Positions 45,738 to 52,247 of a stretch of DNA of 52,247 nt are shown piece by piece. Position numbers and translations under genes: made by a program. Below the pieces are notes generated by a model. That model did no database searches. It had not been told where the DNA came from and saw only the letters and a list, made by a program, of their open reading frames with translations. The number at the start of each line of letters is the position of its first letter. Positions within the stretch are counted from its first letter, which is position 1. The stretch comes from Ewingella americana ATCC 33852 (GTDB lineage: Bacteria > Pseudomonadota > Gammaproteobacteria > Enterobacterales > Enterobacteriaceae). Where the stretch lies: assembly GCF_000735345.1 (NCBI RefSeq), contig NZ_JMPJ01000022.1:1-52247 (forward strand), read 5' to 3'.

Positions 45738-46556
45738 CTAGTGATCCAAATTCGCCAATAACAGCTCAATGGTTGGGTTGAGCTGAGCCTGAATGGCGTA
45801 GCAAATCCCCACGCGGCGCATCAGCGGGTGGCCGGGAAGCGGGCGTGAAGAGAGCTCACAGTGCGCCTCAACTAGCGACGCGGGTGCGATGGTTAAGCCA
45901 TAACCGGCTGCGACAAGATCCAGCGCCAGCGTGAAATTTCCGGCATTGGCGCGCGGAATTCCGCCAGATGCGCCGTAAAGCGGCAAGAAACGCTGGTGAG
46001 ATTCATGCTCAGGAGACATCACCCAAGGCTGCTCGTGAAGCTGCTCGAGGGTTAATTTTGGTACTTGGCCAATCGGATGATTCTGCGGGAAAGCCAGCAC
46101 ATAGCTTTCATCAAACATCGGAATAAACAACTCATCCTCGCAGAGCAGGTTTTCGCACCCCAAACGGATATCGCCGGTACAGCCCGGGTCCAGCGTGACC
46201 AGCACCTCAGGCAGGACAAGGCTGATTCGGCCCATCAAGTTGCCAAGATGTGCAGCCGCAATATCCTGCTCAATGCCAATATTGAGCTGAATTTTGTCCT
46301 GTTTTTTGCGAAATCTGCAGGCCAGCGCGCTCATGTCGCCAATCATGCGTCGGGCGTGCGGGTAGAGCACTCGCGCGTCTTCTGTTACCTCGACTCCCCG
46401 AGGTTTTCGTTCGAATAACTGAGTTCCCAGCTCCTCTTCCAGTGCCTTAATGGTGGCGGACAGGGCGGGCTGCGTCAGGTTAAGAAGGGCTGCGGCTCGG
46501 GTGATGTTGCGTTCTTCAAACACGCACATGAAGGCTTTAAGTTGTCGCTTATCCAT
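45738..46556 (-). CDS. LysR-family transcriptional regulator
   Basis: A 272-residue regulator, somewhat short for the family (about 300). The HTH (about 1-60) reads FMCVFEERNITRAAALLNLTQ and ALEEELGTQLFERKPRGVEVT. The effector domain follows (about 88-265). It ends near LLANLDH with no obvious truncation signature. It diverges from the short-chain dehydrogenase gene at 46665 across 108 A+T-rich bases, the usual arrangement for a LysR regulator and its target. The ligand is unknown. Confidence 0.87.
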   Translation of the reverse strand: MDKRQLKAFMCVFEERNITRAAALLNLTQPALSATIKALEEELGTQLFERKPRGVEVTEDARVLYPHARRMIGDMSALACRFRKKQDKIQLNIGIEQDIAAAHLGNLMGRISLVLPEVLVTLDPGCTGDIRLGCENLLCEDELFIPMFDESYVLAFPQNHPIGQVPKLTLEQLHEQPWVMSPEHESHQRFLPLYGASGGIPRANAGNFTLALDLVAAGYGLTIAPASLVEAHCELSSRPLPGHPLMRRVGICYAIQAQLNPTIELLLANLDH

Positions 46557-46664
46557 AATTTTATTTTATGACTTCGAAAGGAATAAACCATTTTTCATTA
46601 AATTTCGCTCAATTTAAAGTGAGGCACTGAATTTAGCTATCATTTTTATTTATGAGGAAGAGTG

Positions 46665-47399
46665 ATGAGTCATGCAGCCAAAGCGTTAATTGTGATCACC
46701 GGTGCCAGCTCAGGTATTGGTTTAGCGACGGCGAAATTGCTGTCATCTCGCGGCCACGCGCTGCTATTGCTGGCGCGCCGCGTTGAGCCCATGAACGCCT
46801 TAAACCTGCCGAATACGCTGTGTCGTGCAGTCGACGTCACGGACATCGACGCATTTTCGGCGGCAGTCAAAGAAGCCCAGCAGCAGTTCGGGCCGATAGA
46901 CGCACTGGTGAATAACGCGGGCGTGATGCTGCTAGGTGGCGTTGATCAGCAGAACCCGACTGAGTGGGAGCACATGCTCAATGTGAACGTCAAAGGCTTG
47001 TTGAACGGGGTTCACGCCGTCACCAAGGGGATGATTGAGCGTAAAGCGGGCACCATCATCAACATCAGTTCCGTAGCGGGGCGCAAGACTTTCCCTAACC
47101 ACGTGGTGTACGTCGGCACCAAATTTGCGGTACACGGCATGTCTGAAAACCTGCGCGAAGAGCTTTCGCCGCACAATGTTCGCGTGATTGTGATTGCACC
47201 GGGCGCGGTGGAAACCGAGCTGTTAAGCCACACCACCAATGACGAAATCAAAGCCGGATACCAAGAGTGGAAGCAAGAGATGGGCGGCAAAGTGCTGAGC
47301 GCGGAAGACGTGGCCCACGCCATTGACTATGCCTACTCCCAGCCGCAGTACGTCTGCGTGCGTGAAATTGTCTTGGCTGCGACCCGTCAGGGCGCATAA
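46665..47399 (+). CDS. Short-chain dehydrogenase/reductase (SDR)
   Basis: A 244-residue classical SDR. Marks: the cofactor loop TGASSGIG (12-19), NNAGVM, the catalytic Ser in NISSVAGR, and YVGTK with Tyr and Lys near 147 and 151. The loop ARRVEP suggests NADP(H) preference. The substrate is unknown; it is close to YdfG/serine dehydrogenase-like oxidoreductases in pattern. The ATG at 46665 has AGGA six bases upstream, better than the in-frame GTG at 46662. It is divergent from the LysR gene and ended by a strong terminator. Confidence 0.87.
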   Translation: MSHAAKALIVITGASSGIGLATAKLLSSRGHALLLLARRVEPMNALNLPNTLCRAVDVTDIDAFSAAVKEAQQQFGPIDALVNNAGVMLLGGVDQQNPTEWEHMLNVNVKGLLNGVHAVTKGMIERKAGTIINISSVAGRKTFPNHVVYVGTKFAVHGMSENLREELSPHNVRVIVIAPGAVETELLSHTTNDEIKAGYQEWKQEMGGKVLSAEDVAHAIDYAYSQPQYVCVREIVLAATRQGA

Positions 47400-47418
47400 C
47401 CCGAGTAATTCAAATTCA

Positions 47419-47441
47419 AGAGGGGCTTCGGCCCCTTTTTT
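47419..47441 (+). terminator. Intrinsic terminator after the SDR gene
   Basis: AGGGGC-TTCG-GCCCCT forms a very stable UUCG tetraloop hairpin followed by six T. It lies 20 bases after the stop codon and separates the SDR gene from the NTF2-like gene. Confidence 0.9.
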
Positions 47442-47468
47442 AACCTGGCAAAAAGAGGATATACCCCG

Positions 47469-48008
47469 ATGGCTGACGACAATAATTCAGGTTTTGAGCA
47501 GAGACTTCAGGTTATAGAAGATAAATTAGCCATTTACGAGCTCATTGCCTCGCACCCGCCGAGTGCGGATACCGGCCTCGCGGAGTATACGGCTTGCGTC
47601 TATATGGAAGACGGCGTTTTTGATCGCGGCGCGGGTCTGGATGGTGCCAAAGGCGTTGATGAGATCGCGGCCTTTATCCTCCGACCGGCTCATGAAGAAG
47701 CTATCAAGAGCGGGCTGGCTCACTTCGCCGGTTTGCCGCTGATTGATTTGCGTGGCGATAAAGCGGTGGTGACCTCCTATTTGCAACTGCTACAACTCGA
47801 CAAGCAGGGCGAGCCGCGTGAAATGGCCAATCACGGCTTTTCCAACGGCTATCGAATTCACCGAGTGGTGGTGAACCGCTGGGAGTTGGAGCGCCATCAG
47901 GGCAAGTGGAAAATTCGCAGCAGAACCCTGCTGCCGGTGGATGGAACCGAGGCTCCGCGCCAACTGCTAACTCGTGGTTTAACAGACGTACTTCACGGCT
48001 CGAATTGA
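47469..48008 (+). CDS. SnoaL/NTF2-like protein
   Basis: A 179-residue soluble protein of the nuclear transport factor 2-like superfamily. It has a leading helix (FEQRLQVIEDKLAIYELIA), then the cone-shaped beta-sheet with YMEDGVFDRGAG and HQGKWKIRSRTLLPVDG near the end. Members include small isomerases, dehydratases and unassigned proteins; no specific substrate follows. A GAGGAT site lies 10 bases before the ATG. It stands between a strong terminator and a 300-base gap, so it is probably a single-gene unit. Confidence 0.72.
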   Translation: MADDNNSGFEQRLQVIEDKLAIYELIASHPPSADTGLAEYTACVYMEDGVFDRGAGLDGAKGVDEIAAFILRPAHEEAIKSGLAHFAGLPLIDLRGDKAVVTSYLQLLQLDKQGEPREMANHGFSNGYRIHRVVVNRWELERHQGKWKIRSRTLLPVDGTEAPRQLLTRGLTDVLHGSN

Positions 48009-48308
48009 TTTTAAAGGCATTATTGGCAATCAAATGGCCGCCAGCGTTGTCGGCCATCTAACGCCCATCCTCAGTGCACACCTTGCCTTTTTTCCGTGCA
48101 GTGCTAGCAATCATCGCCGTTCCCTCCGCCACTTACCTATGCTTCCCTCGCTGCTTCACACCGCCAATAACTTGTATTCAAGTCAGTATCCATAAGCCCG
48201 CTAGCTATTTCTCAGACCTGATTTTGAGAGGTGGATCAAATATTGGCCTGCTTTATGCATTTCTCACCACATAGGTTTGTCATGTGGGTTTGATAGGGCA
48301 GAGCGGCG
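48009..48308. other. Intergenic region before the amidase operon
   Basis: 300 bases without a credible gene. A 6-base inverted repeat CCACAT-N9-ATGTGG (48267-48287) lies 21 bases before the amidase start and may be an operator. No clear promoter boxes were picked. Confidence 0.45.
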
Positions 48309-49745
48309 ATGAACGAGATCCTGAATTTTGATGCACACAAGCTGGCGCGGCTGATTCGCCAACGCGAGCTGTCTGCGGTGGAAGTCACCACGGCGTCGCT
48401 TGAGCAGATGCAGCAGCTCGAACCCACTCTGCACGCTTTCTGCACCCCAACGCCTGAGCTGGCAATGGCACAGGCGGAAGCTATCGATCTCAAACTGGCG
48501 AAAGGTGAAACCGTCGGGCCACTGGCGGGGGTTCCTATTGCAGTAAAAGACCTGATCAATACTGCTGGGGTGAAAACCACCTCAGGCTCTTTCGTCTATG
48601 AACACTTTATTGCCGATGAAGACGACATCGTGGTCGAACGCGTGCGTAACGCCGGGGCGGTTATCCTCGGCAAAACCACCGCGCCGGAGTTTGGCTACAG
48701 CGGCGTGGGCCACAACCCGTTGTTCGAATCGCCGCGCAACCCGTGGGATATCAGCAAAACTCCCGGTGGCTCCAGCGCGGGTTCCGGCGTGGCATTGGCG
48801 GCACGTATGTGCCCGCTAGCGCTGGGCAGCGACGGCGGCGGCTCGGTGCGCATTCCGGCGGCCCACTGCGGCGTCTATGGCTTAAAAGCCTCGATGGGGC
48901 GAGTGCCGCTCTATCCGGGGTGCCGCGACGAACGCTATCCGGGCGTCTCTAGTTGGGAATCCCTCGAGCACATTGGCCCGATGACCCGCAGCGTGGCCGA
49001 CGCCGCGTTAATGATGTCAGTCATTGCTGGCCCTGACGCCCGCGACCGCCACTCGATTCCGGCAGGCGATGTCGACTGGCTGGGCGCAACCCAGCGCGAC
49101 ATCAAAGGCCTGCGCGTCGCCGTCAGCGCCGATTGGGGATACGCCGCCGTCGCCCCTGAAGTGCGCGAAGTCTTTGCTCAGGCGGTCAGCGTGTTTGAAC
49201 GCGAACTGGGCTGCGTGGTGGAGTACGCCCATCCCGGCTTTAACGACCCGCGCCGTGCCTTTATGGCGCTGGTGGCGATGGACACCGACTTAGTCGGCAT
49301 GCGCCGCCTGCTGCCGGAGTTCGGCGACAAGATGTCTCCCCATCTGGTGGACATGCTGACCCGCAACTGGACGGCGGAGGACTTCACCAACGCTATCACC
49401 GAGCGCAAAGCCGTGACCAACCAGATGTGGCGCTTTATGCAGCGTTACGACCTGCTGCTGACGCCGACGCTTGCCGTCGCGCCATTCCCACTGCATATGC
49501 AGGGGCCAGAAGTGATTGAAGGCCGCATGGTCGCCAATAACGAATGGCTGAGCCTCTGCTTCCCAATGAATTTAACCGGCCAGCCAGCGGCCTCTATTCC
49601 TGCTGGTTTTACCCCGTCTGGATTGCCCGTCGGCTTACAGCTGGTGGGGCGGCATTTGGATGATGCCACTGTTCTTGCCGCCAGTGCGGCGTTTGAGCAA
49701 GCGCAGCCGTGGAACCACCTGCAACCCGGTGTTCTGTCGCGCTGA
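48309..49745 (+). CDS. Amidase-signature hydrolase of the biuret/ureide cluster
   Basis: A 478-residue amidase with the Ser-Ser-Lys triad: Lys80 in VPIAVKDLINTAG, Ser155 in PGGSSAGSG and the nucleophile Ser179 in GGSVRIPAAHCG. It is single-domain and lacks the C-terminal decarboxylase domain of full allophanate hydrolase (AtzF/DUR1,2). Context with a cytosine-permease-like transporter and a biuret amidohydrolase-like enzyme suggests a carbamoyl or ureide amide as substrate. Allophanate is possible, but the missing domain argues for caution. It starts with ATG at 48309 and probably begins a three-gene operon. Confidence 0.82.
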   Translation: MNEILNFDAHKLARLIRQRELSAVEVTTASLEQMQQLEPTLHAFCTPTPELAMAQAEAIDLKLAKGETVGPLAGVPIAVKDLINTAGVKTTSGSFVYEHFIADEDDIVVERVRNAGAVILGKTTAPEFGYSGVGHNPLFESPRNPWDISKTPGGSSAGSGVALAARMCPLALGSDGGGSVRIPAAHCGVYGLKASMGRVPLYPGCRDERYPGVSSWESLEHIGPMTRSVADAALMMSVIAGPDARDRHSIPAGDVDWLGATQRDIKGLRVAVSADWGYAAVAPEVREVFAQAVSVFERELGCVVEYAHPGFNDPRRAFMALVAMDTDLVGMRRLLPEFGDKMSPHLVDMLTRNWTAEDFTNAITERKAVTNQMWRFMQRYDLLLTPTLAVAPFPLHMQGPEVIEGRMVANNEWLSLCFPMNLTGQPAASIPAGFTPSGLPVGLQLVGRHLDDATVLAASAAFEQAQPWNHLQPGVLSR

Positions 49746-49776
49746 TTTTTCATCTTATTGACCAGGAATCGCCACT

Positions 49777-51096
49777 ATGAAAACTAACAACAAAAACGAC
49801 GCAGCGGGAAAAGGGCTTGAGCAGGAGTTTGAGCACAGCCCGGTTCCGCTAACCCATCGCCACTCAACCCGCTCGGTGTCCGCCGTGTGGTTTGGCTTCC
49901 CGATGATCCTCACCAATGCGCTGTTCGGCGGCATCATCACTTGGCACCTCGGCTTTTGGCCCGCGATAGCCGCCATTCTGCTGGGTAACTTGGTGCTGTT
50001 TGGCTATGTCGGCGCGCTGAGCCACTTCGCCGGTTCAACCGGGCTGAACTTTGCGCTGCAAGCCAAAAAAACCTTTGGTACTAAGGGTTACGGCTGGGTG
50101 TCCGGTTTTCTCTCCACCGTGGTGATTGGCTGGTATGCCTTCCAAACTGGCTTAACCGGCACGGTCATTCATGAAACTTTTGGTTGGAATGAGCTGGGCG
50201 TCAGCGCCTTCGCCGCCGTGCTCTACATCGCCATCACCTTCCTTGGCGTGCGCGCACTCTCCCTGCTGGGCATGATTGCCGCGCCGATGTACGTGATCCT
50301 CGGGCTGGTGGCGCTGTGGCTTATCTCCGGCACCCATGACTTAACGCAGATTGTGAATTGGCACGGTTCGGCGGCAGTGGCCGGTGGCATGACCATGGGC
50401 ACGGCGGTGACGATGGTGGTGGCAGGCTTTGCTGACTCCGGCACCATGACCGCTGACTTCACCCGCTGGTCGAAGGACGGCAAGTCGGCGGTGATCGCCG
50501 CATTCTCGGCTTTCCCGGTAGCTAACGTGATTTCTTATCTGTTTGGCGTGGTGATTGTCGCGGCGGGCGCGGCTATCGATCCGCTGCAAAACGGCGGCAA
50601 CTTCCTCTCTCTGTTGATGGGCCACGGCGCGCTGCTGGAAGTGCTGGCCTTCGTCTTCGTGTTCATCAACCTCGGCTCGGTCTGTACTCACTGCCTGTAT
50701 AACGGCGCGATGGGCTTCAGCCACCTGTTCGGCAGCAAGATGCGTTTATGGACGGTGATTCTGGGCGCGATTGGCGGCGTGTTGGCGCTGATTGGCGTTT
50801 GGCACTACTTCCTCAACTGGCTGAGCCTGCTTGGCGTGGCCGTCCCGCCGTTTGGCGCGGTGATGATTGTTGACCTGATCCTGATGGGCGAAATCAGCCG
50901 CCTGCGCACTGAGCAGCGCGTCCGCGCCAGCGCCTTTGTGGCATGGGCCATCGGTACCTGCTGCGCCACCATCGCGCACATTTGGTTCCCGTCTGTAGGC
51001 GAAGCCATCGTTGGATTGGTCGCCGGTGCCGTCTCTTATTACGCAATCACTATGCTGGCAATCAAATCGCCGGTTGTCGCGCTGGAGAAGAAATAA
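49777..51096 (+). CDS. Purine-cytosine permease family transporter (CodB-like)
   Basis: A 439-residue NCS1-type symporter with about twelve membrane spans, similar in length and pattern to CodB (419). The N-terminal STRSVSAVWFGFPMILTNA, GYGWVSGFLSTVVIGWYAFQ, FADSGTMTADFTRWSKDGK and the TM6-type unwound region are family marks. It probably imports a small N-rich compound. Lying between an amidase and a biuret hydrolase, biuret, a pyrimidine or a related ureide is the likely cargo. AGGA lies nine bases before the ATG, and the stop abuts the next ATG. Confidence 0.85.
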   Translation: MKTNNKNDAAGKGLEQEFEHSPVPLTHRHSTRSVSAVWFGFPMILTNALFGGIITWHLGFWPAIAAILLGNLVLFGYVGALSHFAGSTGLNFALQAKKTFGTKGYGWVSGFLSTVVIGWYAFQTGLTGTVIHETFGWNELGVSAFAAVLYIAITFLGVRALSLLGMIAAPMYVILGLVALWLISGTHDLTQIVNWHGSAAVAGGMTMGTAVTMVVAGFADSGTMTADFTRWSKDGKSAVIAAFSAFPVANVISYLFGVVIVAAGAAIDPLQNGGNFLSLLMGHGALLEVLAFVFVFINLGSVCTHCLYNGAMGFSHLFGSKMRLWTVILGAIGGVLALIGVWHYFLNWLSLLGVAVPPFGAVMIVDLILMGEISRLRTEQRVRASAFVAWAIGTCCATIAHIWFPSVGEAIVGLVAGAVSYYAITMLAIKSPVVALEKK

Positions 51097-51786
51097 ATGT
51101 CCGAATTTACGATTAACGCTGACCCGTACCGCTGGCCATTCGACGGCTCGCTCTCTGCCGCGAACACGGCGCTTATCGTCATCGATATGCAAACCGATTT
51201 TTGCGGCAAGGGCGGTTATGTCGACACCATGGGCTACGACATTGCCCTGACGCGCGCACCGATTGCACCGATTGCCTCGGTGTTGGCCGCGATGCGCGCG
51301 CAAGGCTTCACCATTATTCACACCCGCGAAGGGCATCGCCCGGACCTCAGCGATTTGCCCGCCAATAAACGCTGGCGCTCAAAGCAGATTGGCGCGGAGA
51401 TTGGCTTCGCCGGTCCGTGCGGGCGCATCTTGGTGCGTGGCGAGCCGGGTTGGGAAATCATCCCCGAGCTGGCCCCTTTGGCCAATGAAACCATCATCGA
51501 CAAGCCGGGCAAAGGCTCGTTTTACGCCACCGATCTAGAGCTGGTGCTGCACACGCGGGGCATCAAAAACCTGATCATTACCGGCATCACCACCGATGTT
51601 TGCGTCCACACGACGATGCGCGAAGCCAACGATCGCGGCTTCGAATGCATGGTGCTGTCCGACTGCTGCGCGGCGACGGAGCAAAAGCATCACGAGGCGG
51701 CACTCAGCATGATCAAAATGCAGGGTGGGATCTTCGGCGCGGTGACGGATTCCGCCACGCTGTTGGATGCTCTCGCCACGGCGTAA
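51097..51786 (+). CDS. biuH: Biuret amidohydrolase-like cysteine hydrolase (BiuH type)
   Basis: A 229-residue isochorismatase-fold hydrolase with the Asp-Lys-Cys triad: Asp30 in [11 protein letters not shown], Lys136 in IDKPGKGSF and Cys169 in [16 protein letters not shown]. Long segments ([51 protein letters not shown]) match Rhizobium BiuH as I recall it, beyond what general RutB-type relatives share. BiuH hydrolyses biuret to allophanate and ammonia; triuret hydrolase is a close alternative. ATG directly follows the permease stop and GGAG lies ten bases before it. Predicted role: nitrogen from biuret-like compounds in the cytoplasm. Confidence 0.85.
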   Translation: MSEFTINADPYRWPFDGSLSAANTALIVIDMQTDFCGKGGYVDTMGYDIALTRAPIAPIASVLAAMRAQGFTIIHTREGHRPDLSDLPANKRWRSKQIGAEIGFAGPCGRILVRGEPGWEIIPELAPLANETIIDKPGKGSFYATDLELVLHTRGIKNLIITGITTDVCVHTTMREANDRGFECMVLSDCCAATEQKHHEAALSMIKMQGGIFGAVTDSATLLDALATA

Positions 51787-51828
51787 CCTTTTCCTGACAG
51801 CTTGGGCTAAGAATTTTAAACCTCAAAG

Positions 51829-51888
51829 CGTGAGCGCTTCGTTTGAATATTTTCACAATATCGAACAGAGTTTACTGAAGCGCTCACG
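51829..51888. promoter_or_regulatory. Spaced inverted repeats upstream of ydcJ
   Basis: CGTGAGCGCTTC (51829-51840) and GAAGCGCTCACG (51877-51888) are perfect inverted copies 36 bases apart, and CTCAC-GTCA-GTGAG overlaps the second. Either a hairpin ending the upstream operon or paired operator sites over the ydcJ promoter would explain them. Confidence 0.5.
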
Positions 51889-51927
51889 TCAGTGAGAAAA
51901 GCCAATGTTGTCATGGAGAAGAGTCGA

Positions 51928-52247
51928 ATGAACGCTGTAGGCTTTGTCAGTAGCGATACCCTTCGCGCCAACTTTTCGCGCGCGATGTCCGACATGTATA
52001 AGGCGGAAGTTCCGCTCTATGGCACCTTGATGGAGCTGGTGGCCGACACCAATCAGCAGGTGATGGCGCAGTCGCCGGAGATTGCCAGCAGTCTGGCGCA
52101 GACCGGCGAGTTGCAGCGCCTGGATATGGAGCGGCACGGCGCTATCCGCGTCGGCACCGCCGAAGAGCTGGCGACCCTGCGGCGGCTGTTCGCCGTGATG
52201 GGCATGGAGCCGGTGGGCTATTACGATTTGAGTTCTGCCGGGGTGCC
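51928..52247 (+). CDS. ydcJ: YdcJ, DUF1338/2-oxoadipate dioxygenase-decarboxylase family (5' part, cut by window end)
   Basis: The first 106 codons of a protein matching E. coli YdcJ from its start: FSRAMSDMYKAEVPLYGTLMEL, then ERHGAIRVGTAEELATLRRLF and MEPVGYYDLSSAGVP. The family is metal- and 2-oxo-acid-dependent; HglS, a member, converts 2-oxoadipate to D-2-hydroxyglutarate in lysine breakdown. Full length should be about 450 residues. ATG 51928 has GGAGAAGAG upstream. It is the last feature, and the rest lies outside the window. Confidence 0.87.
   Translation, partial: MNAVGFVSSDTLRANFSRAMSDMYKAEVPLYGTLMELVADTNQQVMAQSPEIASSLAQTGELQRLDMERHGAIRVGTAEELATLRRLFAVMGMEPVGYYDLSSAGV

Overview
The window is a chromosomal segment of an enterobacterium (Enterobacterales). 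The core block fadE, gmhA (lpcA), yafJ, yafK, dinB, pepD, gpt, frsA, crl, proB, proA, tRNA-Thr follows E. coli order without phoE. The additions point to Yersiniaceae or a Rahnella/Ewingella/Serratia-like relative. The genus is an inference, because no rRNA or marker gene fixes it.

Left end (1-10.4 kb): a purine-ureide catabolism locus. The hpxW-hpxX-hpxY-hpxZ operon runs leftward. Diverging from it are an RpiR-family regulator, a polar amino-acid-type ABC importer (binding protein, two permeases, ATPase), hpxJ (ureidoglycine aminotransferase) and hpxK (allantoate amidohydrolase). Together they should import or handle allantoate-type ureides and carry nitrogen from allantoate through ureidoglycine and oxalurate to oxamate and oxalate. 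HpxX/HpxY/HpxZ also look like relatives of AtzG/AtzE/AtzH.

10.4-14.4 kb: a glutamine-amidotransferase-like protein that has lost its cysteine nucleophile, a DUF1993 protein, and the overlapping pair ybdL-yafV (methionine/glutamine transaminase plus omega-amidase).

14.4-24.4 kb: the most striking block is a complete-looking type IVb pilus operon read leftward. It holds major pilin, large minor pilin, TcpQ-, TcpC-, TcpR-, TcpD-, TcpS-, TcpT- and TcpE-like proteins and a prepilin peptidase. The order and protein sizes match the Vibrio cholerae toxin-coregulated pilus and the enterotoxigenic E. coli CFA/III (cof) operons. I see no secreted TcpF/CofJ, lytic transglycosylase, retraction ATPase or local regulator. 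The pilin-proximal half and its upstream region are A+T-rich, which suggests horizontal acquisition. The block lies between ybdL/yafV and yehS/fadE; in E. coli yafV and fadE are near neighbours.

24.4-39.3 kb: housekeeping genes with recognisable control sites: a FadR operator at fadE, a LexA box at dinB, and several intrinsic terminators. There is also a GDPD-fold lipoprotein-like or periplasmic protein with degenerate metal-binding residues, and a 106-nt imperfect palindrome after gpt.

39.3-47.4 kb: an aldehyde dehydrogenase and a DUF308 membrane protein diverge over a perfect palindrome. Its 17-bp core recurs upstream of a TetR-family gene 4.2 kb away, predicting a small regulon. Between them sit rihB, nupX and yeiL (pyrimidine nucleoside uptake and hydrolysis). 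A LysR regulator diverges from a short-chain dehydrogenase.

47.4 kb to the end: an NTF2-like protein, then amidase, CodB-like permease and BiuH-like biuret amidohydrolase (a likely biuret or related ureide nitrogen pathway), and the 5' part of ydcJ. Nucleobase and ureide nitrogen recovery is a recurring theme: hpx, gpt, rihB/nupX and the biuret cluster.
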